Source: an uncultured Prevotella sp.
GTDB taxonomy: Bacteria; Bacteroidota; Bacteroidia; Bacteroidales; Bacteroidaceae
Assembly: GCA_944319795.1 (NCBI GenBank)
Contig: CALUFA010000015.1
Span: 1-60,711, forward strand
Length of the DNA: 60,711 nucleotides
Reading direction: 5' to 3'
Shown here: positions 37,305 to 45,895 of the stretch, piece after piece
Layout: each line of letters starts with the position of its first letter
Numbering within the stretch: the first letter of the stretch is position 1
The notes under the pieces: generated by a model
What the model was told of the DNA's origin: nothing
The model's database searches: none
What the model saw: the letters and a program-made list of their open reading frames with translations, nothing else
Translations under genes and position numbers: made by a program

Positions 37305-37392
37305 CACTTACGGCATATTGCCTTGCGGAAGACGGTCTTTTGGCGTGCAAAACGTCGTTTGTCGCACGCCGAAAGGTTAGCTCTTTTTGCGT
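37305..37392. repeat. 22-bp x 4 palindromic-unit array (copy 4, diverged)
   Basis: Units start at 37305 (CACTTACGGCATATTGC..., close to the unit at 57021 in its 3' half), 37327, 37349 and 37371. This is the most diverged array but the 22-bp register holds throughout. It lies in the 344-base gap between the lipoprotein gene and the methyltransferase gene, both on the minus strand. Confidence 0.7.
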
Positions 37393-37449
37393 TGCGTACA
37401 AATGGCTGGTTGCCAATGTATTACCGCGAGGTATGTTATGGGCGTGGAA

Positions 37450-37462
37450 GTTCCACGTGGAA
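37450..37462. promoter_or_regulatory. Palindrome GTTCCACGTGGAA, parS-like
   Basis: The core TTCCACGTGGAA is a perfect 12-bp palindrome. With flanking bases it matches 13 of 16 positions of a TGTTCCACGTGGAACA-type ParB site, close to the bacterial parS consensus TGTTTCACGTGAAACA. It lies just downstream of the restriction-modification genes. One site only is seen in this window; function is uncertain. Confidence 0.3.
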
Positions 37463-37506
37463 TGTTCATGTACGGGCGGAACCTCTGCAAAATTTAAAAC
37501 TGGCTC

Positions 37507-39072
37507 TTAGTCGAATAGGCTTGGAGTCGTTTGTATGTATAGCCAATTTTGATATTCGCAAATTTTTGTTTGGGAAATATTCATGCCGGCATAATCTACG
37601 GATTTGGAAAGTTGATAGAGGTTGATTCTCATCAGTAGTTCCCTGCTTACAATACGTTTTGCATCCATAAAGCATAAGTTCCGCATAAACCTTTTAAGAA
37701 TGTCGCTTTGCAAAATGAAAAGAGTAAGCTCGGCATACTCTTTTTTTTGGAATCCAAGTAAGTAGCATGTATCATCAACCATTACAGGCTTGCCTGCGAT
37801 AGGCCCGACTAAAGAAAATGTCAGGTCGGAATACAAGGCGGAAATAACAATCTTATATGGAGCGAACGAATAGTCACCTAATCCGAAGACGCTGAATCTT
37901 GGCTTATTCCTGTATATGATGCTTTTTCTTCCATCGAGATAGGCGGCATGCGATAGAAGGTAAGAGTATGTCCTGGGGGCTTTGTTTTTTAAGATTGAAG
38001 TATTTTTCGAAATATTTGTTTGGGGTAATACGATGTATTTCCTTACACCCTTTATACCCTTACCAATGTCGGAACTTTTGAGTAATGGAAAAATTGTGTC
38101 GTCGTCTATATCGACAACCTCTTTTAGTCCGTTTACATATACAGTTCCGTCAAATGATAGTTCCATTACTTTCGAACAGTCGTGTTTTATGCCAGAACGC
38201 CAGGTTAATTGTGATTTTCCGTCAAGAAAACCGGTTGCTCCGTAGTCTTGGATATTTGAGACGAACGCATCATTTATCCATCCGAACGTATGGGAATAAC
38301 GCTTTGTGTAAAAATCATAAGATTCACACTGGCTCTGATGGTCTCCTCCGATCCGGCACTCAAATAAAGATGCAGATACGGCGACGTTAAATTCTTTTTT
38401 TGCATCAAAACACAGTTGCCTGATATCTTGTATGCAACGTGGGTGGGCGTGTTGCTTGTATAGAATATTTTTGATGACGGAATTTTTCACAAGTAATGCC
38501 ATGTGAGTATTATGATGCTTGGAAAAAGCATCGATTATCATATTGCAAACACTCTCCGCAATGTCGAAGTTGCCCTTTCCCGTTATGGCTTCAATCCCTC
38601 TATGTCCGTACATGTTCCCTTTTGCAGGCAGATTGTTACCATCGGTTTTTCCTAAACCGCTATTAGTCACCCATGGCGGATTGCCTAATACTAATATGTT
38701 TTTATCTTGATTCTCATTGGCTATTTTGCCGAAGTCAAAGGTGAAAACATTCGTATTGTATAATTCGAAACAAGATATGCGGTTACGGTTTGCATACTCT
38801 TGAAGTTTTTGTTCCGTCCGGCTGATATATTCGTCGAATATTTCTATGCCGTAGACTTTTTCTACCGTATCGAATACGTCTATGGCGGCAGCGATGAAGT
38901 TTCCGACACCGCACGTTGGTTCGACGATAACATTCGGAGTAACACCTTTGCTTTTCAGATACAAGCAAACGCTTTTTGCAAACTTGTAATCAGTTTGCCA
39001 ATCGCCATAATCTTCGCGGACTACACGGTCTCTTGCAAGCAGGATGCCTGATGTATGTACGGACATGTTCAT
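37507..39072 (-). CDS. Class I SAM-dependent DNA (adenine-N6) methyltransferase, type II RM
   Basis: 521 residues. Motif I P52-T-C-G-V-G-N58, then 'YGIEIFDEYISR', and N131-P-P-W134, the amino-group-methylating motif of N6-adenine DNA methylases. The second half would hold the target-recognition domain. The base composition is clearly more AT-rich than neighbours and codon use is different (AAA, ATT, GAT frequent), which indicates horizontal acquisition. The start codon lies 3 bases after the stop of the endonuclease gene, so the two form an operon. Target sequence not deducible. Confidence 0.88.
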   Translation of the reverse strand: MNMSVHTSGILLARDRVVREDYGDWQTDYKFAKSVCLYLKSKGVTPNVIVEPTCGVGNFIAAAIDVFDTVEKVYGIEIFDEYISRTEQKLQEYANRNRISCFELYNTNVFTFDFGKIANENQDKNILVLGNPPWVTNSGLGKTDGNNLPAKGNMYGHRGIEAITGKGNFDIAESVCNMIIDAFSKHHNTHMALLVKNSVIKNILYKQHAHPRCIQDIRQLCFDAKKEFNVAVSASLFECRIGGDHQSQCESYDFYTKRYSHTFGWINDAFVSNIQDYGATGFLDGKSQLTWRSGIKHDCSKVMELSFDGTVYVNGLKEVVDIDDDTIFPLLKSSDIGKGIKGVRKYIVLPQTNISKNTSILKNKAPRTYSYLLSHAAYLDGRKSIIYRNKPRFSVFGLGDYSFAPYKIVISALYSDLTFSLVGPIAGKPVMVDDTCYLLGFQKKEYAELTLFILQSDILKRFMRNLCFMDAKRIVSRELLMRINLYQLSKSVDYAGMNISQTKICEYQNWLYIQTTPSLFD

Positions 39073-39075
39073 GCG

Positions 39076-39753
39076 TCAGATGTTCTCTTCCGAATATTTA
39101 ATAATCGGAGTTATACCGTCAATATCTTCCGACAGACCTACGATCCGACTGTATTGTAATCTCCATTGTAACGCATTTGAAATCGTCAGATAACCGACTT
39201 TTGGCGGATTGTTGAGAATGTTTTTTGCCATATTCATCAATGTTACCTCATCAGAAGGAATCTTATGGTCTATAAGAAAAGCAAAAATATCATCGGCATT
39301 ACCGTTATTGGCAATGATATTGAGAATTCCCGTCGTCGTTTGGTAGTCTGCCGTTCGGGATGATTCAATGAATGAACAAGAAACGAAATCAAGACACCCA
39401 CTTTTGGCTTGGGCGTCATCAGTCTTTTTATAAACAAATACGATAAGATTATAACCTAATCCATATATTTTCTGTTTGCTGTCCTTAAATGGGCAACTGG
39501 ACTGAGGCTGTTTTATTGAAGTAACTTTTATATCCGTATTTACGGAAGGTAAGTCAAGGCCATTGGCAGAACTTCCAACCGTCATTTCATACTGTTGCTC
39601 TAAATATTCTTGAAACAGATGTTCCACAAATGTCCCAACAGCCTTACCGTCGGTTACGCCGAAAAGTTCCGAACGGTAAAGACCGCTTTCTTTCTCACAG
39701 AATTTCTTTGCTGCTGATTGGAGCTCTTTTATATTTAATGCTTTCTTTTTCAT
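39076..39753 (-). CDS. Probable type II restriction endonuclease
   Basis: 225 residues from the ATG at 39751-39753; an in-frame GTG at 39843 would add 30 residues. 'GTFVEHLFQEYL' (E44) is followed by 'GLDLPSVNTDIKVTS' with D67 and D74-x-K76, a PD-(D/E)xK-type nuclease site. The AT-rich composition and the 3-base gap to the methyltransferase make it the cognate nuclease. No family name is certain. The promoter lies over 200 bases upstream, unusually far, with an inverted repeat between. Confidence 0.75.
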   Translation of the reverse strand: MKKKALNIKELQSAAKKFCEKESGLYRSELFGVTDGKAVGTFVEHLFQEYLEQQYEMTVGSSANGLDLPSVNTDIKVTSIKQPQSSCPFKDSKQKIYGLGYNLIVFVYKKTDDAQAKSGCLDFVSCSFIESSRTADYQTTTGILNIIANNGNADDIFAFLIDHKIPSDEVTLMNMAKNILNNPPKVGYLTISNALQWRLQYSRIVGLSEDIDGITPIIKYSEENI

Positions 39754-39928
39754 TATCGTGCTTTTTAATTTGATACTAACAAATCTTTCACATTTACTTA
39801 AAATGTCGACAACCGCATATGGGACAGATACCGGCGGATGCACCTTGTTTATTGCGTATGGATTTATCGTATTGGGACTTTTACCTAACGGCGTGATAAA
39901 TCTGTTTTGCTCATACTCTTGACTTCCT

Positions 39929-39950
39929 ATGATTCCTTAATAAGAATCAT
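39929..39950. promoter_or_regulatory. Inverted repeat in the RM leader
   Basis: ATGATTC and GAATCAT are 8 bases apart (39929-39935, 39944-39950), a 22-base imperfect-centre palindrome. It lies between the putative promoter and the endonuclease start, at operator or RNA-hairpin distance. A C-protein-like operator is possible, but no controller gene is recognised nearby. Confidence 0.45.
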
Positions 39951-39973
39951 TTGTACGTCTTGTTCCTGTCTGC

Positions 39974-39981
39974 AAAGATAC
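39974..39981 (-). promoter_or_regulatory. Putative promoter -7 box of the RM operon
   Basis: TATCTTTG on the minus strand. It implies a leader of about 215 nt before the endonuclease ATG. The remaining bases up to the metG promoter (about 39982-40266) are AT-rich and hold nothing else that I can identify. Confidence 0.55.
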
Positions 39982-40266
39982 ACAGTTTGATTGTTTATTC
40001 GTCATAAAAATAAGATTATTTTTACAGTGATTCGTATCTCTGTTGTTTCATAAGTCGTACTAAATATGCGAATTTAGGATAAGAAATCAATTAAAATAGC
40101 ATAAATAAACGTATGTCTGATTATTCCAAGATGAGATGTTGAAAGGTGAACATGCAACCCGACGGTTTGATGACACGGAACTGCATGACGCTCAACGTCT
40201 TGCCTATTTTGCGCCGACAAACGTAAAAATACGGTGCAACGGGGTGCTTTTCCGATTTTTTTTCAG

Positions 40267-40274
40267 TACTTTTG
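40267..40274 (+). promoter_or_regulatory. metG promoter -7 box
   Basis: TACTTTTG, 49 bases before the metG ATG; a T-rich stretch precedes it but no clear TTTG at -33. Confidence 0.6.
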
Positions 40275-40323
40275 CACCGCATTGGGCCGAGCCGTCCCAT
40301 TTGCCTTATTTAACAAAACGATT

Positions 40324-42372
40324 ATGGAAGAAACAAAGAACTATAAGCGCACCACCGTCACCGCCGCCCTGCCTTACGCCAACGGCGGGGTGCACATAGG
40401 CCATTTGGCCGGAGTGTACGTGCCGGCGGACATCTACGTGCGCTACCTGAGACTGAAAGGACAAGACGTTAAGTTCATCTGCGGAAGCGACGAGCACGGC
40501 GTGCCCATCACCATACGCGCCAAGAAGGAGGGCATAACGCCCCAGCAGGTGGTTGACCGCTACCATGAGATGATAAAGAAGAGCTTCGCCGACTTCGGCA
40601 TATCGTTCGACATTTACAGCCGCACGACGTCTGAAACCCACTCGCGCGTGGCCTCGGAGTTCTTCAAGAAACTCTACGACGAGGGCAAGTTGGTCGAAAA
40701 AACCTCCATGCAGTATTACGACGAGGAGGCCAAGCAGTTCCTCGCCGACCGCTACATCACCGGCGAGTGCCCCCACTGCCACAACCCGAAGGCCTACGGA
40801 GACCAGTGCGAGAAGTGCGGCTCAGACCTCGACCCGACCGAGCTTATCAACCCCGTGAGCGCCATCAGCGGCTCGAAGCCCGTGCTGAAGGAGACCAAGA
40901 ACTGGTATCTGCCGCTCAACGAGTACCAAGACTGGCTTAAGCAATGGATACTCGAGGGCCACAAGGAGTGGCGGCCCAACGTCTACGGCCAGTGCAAGTC
41001 GTGGCTCGACATGGACCTGCAGCCCCGCGCCATGACGCGCGACTTAGACTGGGGAATACCCGTCCCCGTCGAAGGGGCCGAGGGAAAGGTGCTCTACGTG
41101 TGGTTCGACGCGCCGATAGGCTATATCTCAAACACGCAGGAACTGCTGCCCGAGGACTGGGAAAAGTGGTGGAAAGACCCCGAGACGCGCCTCGTCCACT
41201 TCATCGGCAAGGACAACATCGTGTTCCACTGCCTTATCTTCCCCTCAATGCTTAAGGCCCACGGAGGATACATCTTGCCCGACAACGTGCCGGCAAACGA
41301 GTTCCTCAACCTTGAGAACGACAAGATTTCGACCTCGCGCAACTGGGCCGTATGGCTGCACGAATACCTTGAGGAGATGCCCGGCAAGCAAGACGTGCTG
41401 CGCTACGTGCTCACGGCCAACGCCCCCGAGACTAAGGACAACAACTTTACCTGGCGTGATTTCCAAGAGCGTAACAACAGCGAGCTGGTGGGCATCTACG
41501 GCAACTTCGTAAACCGCGCCCTGCAGCTCACTAAGAAATACTTCGAAGGCTGCGTGCCCGCCTGCGGCGAACTGCAGGACATCGACCGCCAGGCCATAGC
41601 CGAGTTCCACGACGTTAAGGCCAACGTGGAGCGCCTGTTAGACAACTTTAAGTTCCGCGACGCCCTGAAGGAGGCCATGAACCTGGCGCGCATCGGCAAC
41701 AAGTACATTGCCGACACGGAGCCGTGGAAGGTGGCAAAGACCGACATGGCGCGCGTGGAGACCATCATCAACATCTCGCTCCAGCTCGTAGCCAACTTAG
41801 CGATAGCCTTCGAGCCGTTCCTCCCCTTCAGCAGCGCAAGGCTCAGGAAGATGATAAACATCGGCTCGTTCGACTGGAACCAGCTCGGCTCCACCGACCT
41901 GCTTGCCGCCGGCCACCAATTGGCCGAGCCTGAACTGCTGTTCGAGAAGATCGAGGACGCCACCATACAATACCAGCTCGACAAGCTCGAGGCCACAAAG
42001 AAGGCCAACGCCGAGGCCGCCTACAAGGCTAAGGAGATAAAGCCCGTGATAGCCTTCGACGACTTCGAGAAGATCGACGTGCGCGTAGGGCTCATCAAGG
42101 CGTGCGAGAAAGTGAAGAAGGCCGACAAGCTCTTGAAGTTCACCATCGACGACGGCAGCGGCCAGGAGCGCACCATAGTTTCGGGCATAGCCAAGTATTA
42201 CAAGCCCGAAGACCTCGTAGGCCGCCGCGTGTGCTTCGTCGCCAACCTCGCCCCGCGCAAGCTGAAGGGCATCGAGAGCCAAGGCATGATACTCTCGGCC
42301 GAAGACTTCGACGGCTCGCTGAGCGTCATCACCACCTCGGCCGACGTTAAGCCCGGCAGCCAGGTGTGCTGA
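40324..42372 (+). CDS. metG: Methionyl-tRNA synthetase
   Basis: 682 residues from [22 protein letters not shown]. An upstream in-frame start at 40234 is rejected because the promoter lies inside it. Class I synthetase: H24-I-G-H27 and K334-I-S-T-S338 (KMSKS site). A zinc knuckle (CPHCHNP...QCEKCG) sits in the connective region. The C-terminal 105 residues (from about 577, '[29 protein letters not shown]', '[15 protein letters not shown]', '[16 protein letters not shown]') form an EMAP-II/Trbp111 tRNA-binding domain used for dimerisation. Convergent with the downstream receptor gene. Confidence 0.97.
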   Translation: MEETKNYKRTTVTAALPYANGGVHIGHLAGVYVPADIYVRYLRLKGQDVKFICGSDEHGVPITIRAKKEGITPQQVVDRYHEMIKKSFADFGISFDIYSRTTSETHSRVASEFFKKLYDEGKLVEKTSMQYYDEEAKQFLADRYITGECPHCHNPKAYGDQCEKCGSDLDPTELINPVSAISGSKPVLKETKNWYLPLNEYQDWLKQWILEGHKEWRPNVYGQCKSWLDMDLQPRAMTRDLDWGIPVPVEGAEGKVLYVWFDAPIGYISNTQELLPEDWEKWWKDPETRLVHFIGKDNIVFHCLIFPSMLKAHGGYILPDNVPANEFLNLENDKISTSRNWAVWLHEYLEEMPGKQDVLRYVLTANAPETKDNNFTWRDFQERNNSELVGIYGNFVNRALQLTKKYFEGCVPACGELQDIDRQAIAEFHDVKANVERLLDNFKFRDALKEAMNLARIGNKYIADTEPWKVAKTDMARVETIINISLQLVANLAIAFEPFLPFSSARLRKMINIGSFDWNQLGSTDLLAAGHQLAEPELLFEKIEDATIQYQLDKLEATKKANAEAAYKAKEIKPVIAFDDFEKIDVRVGLIKACEKVKKADKLLKFTIDDGSGQERTIVSGIAKYYKPEDLVGRRVCFVANLAPRKLKGIESQGMILSAEDFDGSLSVITTSADVKPGSQVC

Positions 42373-42375
42373 AAA

Positions 42376-42498
42376 GATTTGTAAAGGAGTAAGGAGAGAA
42401 GGAGTAAGGGAGTAAGTAGATTTGTCTTGTTGGTATCAGTTGAAATAAACAAAGCAAACCTACTTACTCCCTTGCTCCTTCTCTCCTTACTCCTTTTA
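42376..42498. terminator. Inverted pair of short-period repeats, bidirectional terminator
   Basis: Arms of GGAGTAAGGAGAGAAGGAGT-type repeats (42380-42415) are mirrored at 42457-42498 and end in TTTTAT. The stem is about 35 bp with few mismatches and a 40-base loop. It lies between convergent genes (metG plus, receptor minus), where a two-way terminator is expected. Confidence 0.65.
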
Positions 42499-42508
42499 TA
42501 CTGGACTT

Positions 42509-44998
42509 TTATTCCATTCCTTCCATTCCGCCTTCTTCGCCGCCCATGTTGGCGCTGTTGTTCACCTTCTTCTTGGGCGCCTTTGCCTTCATGTTGCCGA
42601 AGCTGTAAGTGAGCGTCATGTTGAGCGTGCGGCCGCTGCGCCAGTTCTTTTGGTGGCGCGTGAATGTCTCCGAGCTGGTGTAAGTGTCGAACGAGCTCGT
42701 GTTGAACACGTCGCGGCAGTTGAGCGAGAGCGACAGCTTACGGTCGAGGAACGTCTTGCGCAGGCCGATGTTGGTCTGGAAGTTGCCTTTGCGGTAGCCC
42801 TGTGCTACGGTCTTGCGCGAGCGGTAGCGGGGCGAGATCTGCAGCGATATGTCCCACGGCAGCATCAGCGAGGCCTGCATGCGCACGTTCCAGGTGAAGT
42901 CGCTGTTGCCCTCTCCGCTTACGGTCTGTCCGTCAATGTCGTACGTGAAGCCGTTGAGCTTGTAGTAGTAGGCGTTGGCCGTGGTGGTGAGGTTGAGTAT
43001 GCGGCCTATCTGGTTCTTCATTACCAGCTCGAGACCGGTGCTGAGGCTCTTGGCAACGTTCATGAAAGTCTGGTACATCATGCCGTCAGAGCTGCTTTGG
43101 TAGCTTATGCGTTCGATTACGTCGGTGGTCGGGCGGTAGTACGCGCTGAGGAGCAATGAGTGTGCGTCCCACGTCTTAAGGTAGTTGAGCGAGAACGAGT
43201 TGCTGTACTCCGGGGTAAGCTCGGGGTTACCGAAGGATACCATCGAGGCGTCCCTCGTGTTGCGGAAGCTGTTGAGCTGGCCTCCCCACGGGCGGCGCAG
43301 GCGGCGCGTGTAGTTGAGCTGCAGCTGCTGCGTCTCGGTCAGCTGGTAGGAGAGGAACACGCTGGGGAAGAGCTGGAAGAAGTCCTTCTTGAACGCCGGG
43401 TCGCGCTTCGAGGGGTCGTGCTCCTGCTCGTAGTCGTAGCTTTCCGAGTTGACGTGCCAGTATTCGCCGCGCAGTCCGGCCATTACGCCGAGCTTGCCGA
43501 ACTTCATCGTGGCCGTGGCGTACAAGGCGTGCAGGTCCATGTTGTAGATGAAGCGGTTGTAGTATTCCTCGTCTTCCACCTGGTTGGTGCCTTCCCAGCT
43601 CGTCTCGTCGATGTAAGATTCCTGCGGAGAGTTCTCCCGGCGGAAGTTGCCCTGGTATCCGGCTTGCAGCATTATGTCGTCGGTGACGGGGTTTTCGTAG
43701 TCGAGCTTCACCTCCCACGACTTGTTGCGGTTGTACATCGGGCGGTATTGGTAGTCGTATTCCGTGGGCAGCGGCTCGTCGAAGTATTCGGTGCTGTCTT
43801 GGTAGATGTTGTCGGCGTCCATCTTCCAGTTGTGGTAGTCGACGGTGAAGTCAAGGTAGTGGCGGTCGGTGAAGTTGTGGCGGTAGTTGAACTCGCCGTA
43901 GAACATGCGCATGTCGTTACTGCCCGACGAGCGGCGCAGCATCACGTAGCTGTCCGTCGGGGCGCCTATCGTGCCGTAGTGGTAGGGCGTTACGCCGCCG
44001 TTGCGGTGGCTTCCTATCATCATCATGCCCGAGAGCGACAGGGCGTCCTTGTCGGTTGCGTTGTATGTAAGGCCGGCGCGGCCGAATAGGTTGTTGCCCA
44101 TGCGGTCGTTCTCGGTGCGGTACGACTGGTACTGGTTTGTGTTGAGGTATTCCTGGTAGCTTTTCGAGCCGCCTTCGTTGGCGCGGTGGCGGTAGCCGAT
44201 GTTTAGGTAGCCTTCCCACCTCTTTATGTTGAAGTTGATGTTGCCGCTGGCGTTGGCGCTTCCGCGCGTGCTTCCGCCGCCCTGCAGCGAGCCGTAGTAT
44301 CCGGCGGTGCGGTCTTTCTTCAGCACTATGTTTATTATGCCGGCGCTGCCCTCGGCGCTGTACTTGGCCGACGGGTTGTCGATAACTTCAATCCTGTCGA
44401 TGCTCTCGGCCGGCAGCTGCTGGAGTATCTCGGCGCGGTTGTCGCTGGTCAGTCCGCTGGCCTTTCCGTTTATCCACACCTCCACGCTGGTGTTTCCGCG
44501 CAGCGATATGTTGCCGTCGGTGTCCACTTCTACCGACGGTATGTTCTCCAGTACGTCGCTGGCGGCTCCGCCGGCGTTGCTTATGTCTTGCGTAACGTCG
44601 AACGACTTGCGGTCTACCTCGAGCCTCATGGCCGGGCGCTGTGCCGTCACCGTTACTTCCTGCAGCGTCTGGCTGTCTTCGGATATGTGTATGCGCTTGA
44701 AGTTGGTGTGGCGGTGTTCGGCCTCGAGCGTGAACTCCTTGTCAATCTCGGTGTACCCGATGTACGAGAACTTGGCCGTGTACGTGCCGTAGGGCAGTCC
44801 CGTGATGTGGAACAGGCCCTTCTCGTCCGATATTGCGCCTTTGATGAATTTCTGTGTCGCCTTGTCGTAAACGGCGATGTTGACGAAGGGCATCGAGCCG
44901 CCCGTGGCAGTGTCTACAATCTTTCCCCTGACGCTGCCCTGAGCGTGGCAGAGGGCTGCGCTTAGAACAAGCAGGCAAAAAAGTATAAGTTTCTTCAT
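42509..44998 (-). CDS. Outer-membrane beta-barrel receptor (TonB-dependent type)
   Basis: 829 residues. Signal peptide 1-19 (CHA/Q). Residues 20-110 are a CarboxypepD_reg-like domain ('VRGKIVDTATGGSMPFVNIAVYD'). The plug domain follows ('DVLENIPSVEVDTDGNISLRGNTSVEVWINGKA', 'IDRIEVIDNPSAKYSAEGSAGIINIVLKK'). The remainder is a large beta-barrel (OMP_b-brl_3-like). The tail is unusual: basic KAPKKKVN, then a Gly/Glu/Met string (GGEEGGMEGME). No SusD partner is present, so it is probably not a classical glycan-uptake receptor. Ligand unknown. Confidence 0.85.
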   Translation of the reverse strand: MKKLILFCLLVLSAALCHAQGSVRGKIVDTATGGSMPFVNIAVYDKATQKFIKGAISDEKGLFHITGLPYGTYTAKFSYIGYTEIDKEFTLEAEHRHTNFKRIHISEDSQTLQEVTVTAQRPAMRLEVDRKSFDVTQDISNAGGAASDVLENIPSVEVDTDGNISLRGNTSVEVWINGKASGLTSDNRAEILQQLPAESIDRIEVIDNPSAKYSAEGSAGIINIVLKKDRTAGYYGSLQGGGSTRGSANASGNINFNIKRWEGYLNIGYRHRANEGGSKSYQEYLNTNQYQSYRTENDRMGNNLFGRAGLTYNATDKDALSLSGMMMIGSHRNGGVTPYHYGTIGAPTDSYVMLRRSSGSNDMRMFYGEFNYRHNFTDRHYLDFTVDYHNWKMDADNIYQDSTEYFDEPLPTEYDYQYRPMYNRNKSWEVKLDYENPVTDDIMLQAGYQGNFRRENSPQESYIDETSWEGTNQVEDEEYYNRFIYNMDLHALYATATMKFGKLGVMAGLRGEYWHVNSESYDYEQEHDPSKRDPAFKKDFFQLFPSVFLSYQLTETQQLQLNYTRRLRRPWGGQLNSFRNTRDASMVSFGNPELTPEYSNSFSLNYLKTWDAHSLLLSAYYRPTTDVIERISYQSSSDGMMYQTFMNVAKSLSTGLELVMKNQIGRILNLTTTANAYYYKLNGFTYDIDGQTVSGEGNSDFTWNVRMQASLMLPWDISLQISPRYRSRKTVAQGYRKGNFQTNIGLRKTFLDRKLSLSLNCRDVFNTSSFDTYTSSETFTRHQKNWRSGRTLNMTLTYSFGNMKAKAPKKKVNNSANMGGEEGGMEGME

Positions 44999-45062
44999 AA
45001 CACTTAATCTGACTGATTGTGCTCCAAAAAGTTTAATTGTTTATATTATTTTTCACAAATTA

Positions 45063-45098
45063 TTTGGTTTTACGGTTTAAACCGATTACCTTTGCACG
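45063..45098 (+). promoter_or_regulatory. Promoter of tRNA-Arg
   Basis: TTTG (45064-45067), then CGGTTTAAACCG palindrome in the spacer (45073-45084), TACCTTTG (45087-45094), 10 bases before the tRNA 5' end. Confidence 0.7.
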
Positions 45099-45104
45099 CG
45101 AAAT

Positions 45105-45176
45105 GGTCTCATAGTTCAATGGATAGAACAAGTCTCTCCTAAAGATTAGATCCGAGTTCGATTCTCGGTGAGACCA
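45105..45176 (+). tRNA. tRNA-Arg (anticodon CCT)
   Basis: Acceptor GGTCTCA/TGAGACC, D-stem GTTC/GAAC, anticodon stem AGTCT/AGATT with loop CTCCTAA (CCT reads AGG), and T-arm CCGAG/CTCGG with TTCGATT. The CCA end is not encoded. Divergent from the receptor gene. Confidence 0.95.
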
Positions 45177-45357
45177 CTTTCCACACTCCTTTCATCTCTG
45201 CGCGCGGGCTTCGGCTTGCGCGTTTTTTGTTGTTTGGCGCCCGTCCGTATAGTAAACGCTTGTTGTCGGCTAATGTTGCTTGCGTTTTTGTAAATCTTAC
45301 TTCACTTTATCGTTTATTAACTTTGCCGCCTGTCGCAGCCCGTTTTCCGGCCTTCGG

Positions 45358-45405
45358 ATTACTGATTATCGGGCTAATTGGGCTTATTAGGCGATGGGGC
45401 TTGTA
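45358..45405. repeat. 9-bp degenerate tandem repeats
   Basis: 9-mers such as TTATCGGGC, TAATTGGGC and TTATTAGGC lie between tRNA-Arg and the 22-bp array; the stretch from 45177 to here holds no gene. Confidence 0.55.
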
Positions 45406-45429
45406 ATAACCTGATACCCAGTGAATTGC

Positions 45430-45517
45430 GAAAGGCGGCCTTTTGCGTCGCAAAAGACCGCCTTTTAGGCCGTGAAAGGTTACCTTTTACAGCGTGAAAG
45501 GCCGTCTTTCACGCTTC
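45430..45517. repeat. 22-bp x 4 palindromic-unit array (copy 5)
   Basis: Units start at 45430, 45452, 45474 and 45496. The last unit overlaps the end of the small lipoprotein gene (stop at 45509), so the array can reach into coding sequence. Adjacent units 1 and 2 also pair with each other. Confidence 0.85.
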
Positions 45518-45748
45518 AAGCTCTACGTCGGCGTCCACTCCCTGCCATGCGTAATATGTGGCGTTGGCGTTGTTTGTGTCTATGGCGCCGTGGTGGCGGT
45601 GGCGCGGTTTCTTAGGTTTCTTGTGCTTCTTATGCTTCTTGTGGTGCGGCGGACGCGGCGGCCTGTCCCTGTGGATGACGCAAGAGCCGCACAGCAGGGC
45701 GAGGCAAAGGGCCGTTACGGCCGTCTTTAAAAATCCTGTTCGTTTCAT
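45509..45748 (-). CDS. Small basic lipoprotein, unknown function
   Basis: 79 residues. Signal peptide with lipobox L-L-C-G-S-C22. The mature part begins with a Pro/His/Lys-rich run (RPPRPPHHKKHKKHKKPKKPRHRHH) followed by a short acidic tail. This could bind metal or polyanions, but no homologous domain is recognised. The last codons are built from a unit of the 22-bp array. Downstream of ccsBA on the opposite side of a 147-base gap, same strand. Confidence 0.6.
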   Translation of the reverse strand: MKRTGFLKTAVTALCLALLCGSCVIHRDRPPRPPHHKKHKKHKKPKKPRHRHHGAIDTNNANATYYAWQGVDADVELEA

Positions 45749-45895
45749 GTTCGTAAGTGTTTTAGTCCGTACTTGTTTCTTGTAAGGCGTCGTAGCGTAT
45801 GCTTCTCCGCTTTACTTATATGATTGCGGACGGGGCGGAAAGTCAAATCACGTCAACATTTTTTTAGAAATTTACCTTGCCCTTCCGCCGTCAAG

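Noticed and set aside
39754-39843. GTG start of the restriction endonuclease
   Set aside because: Possible, but the added 30 residues show no conserved pattern, while the internal ATG starts a typical helical N-terminus; kept as an alternative only.
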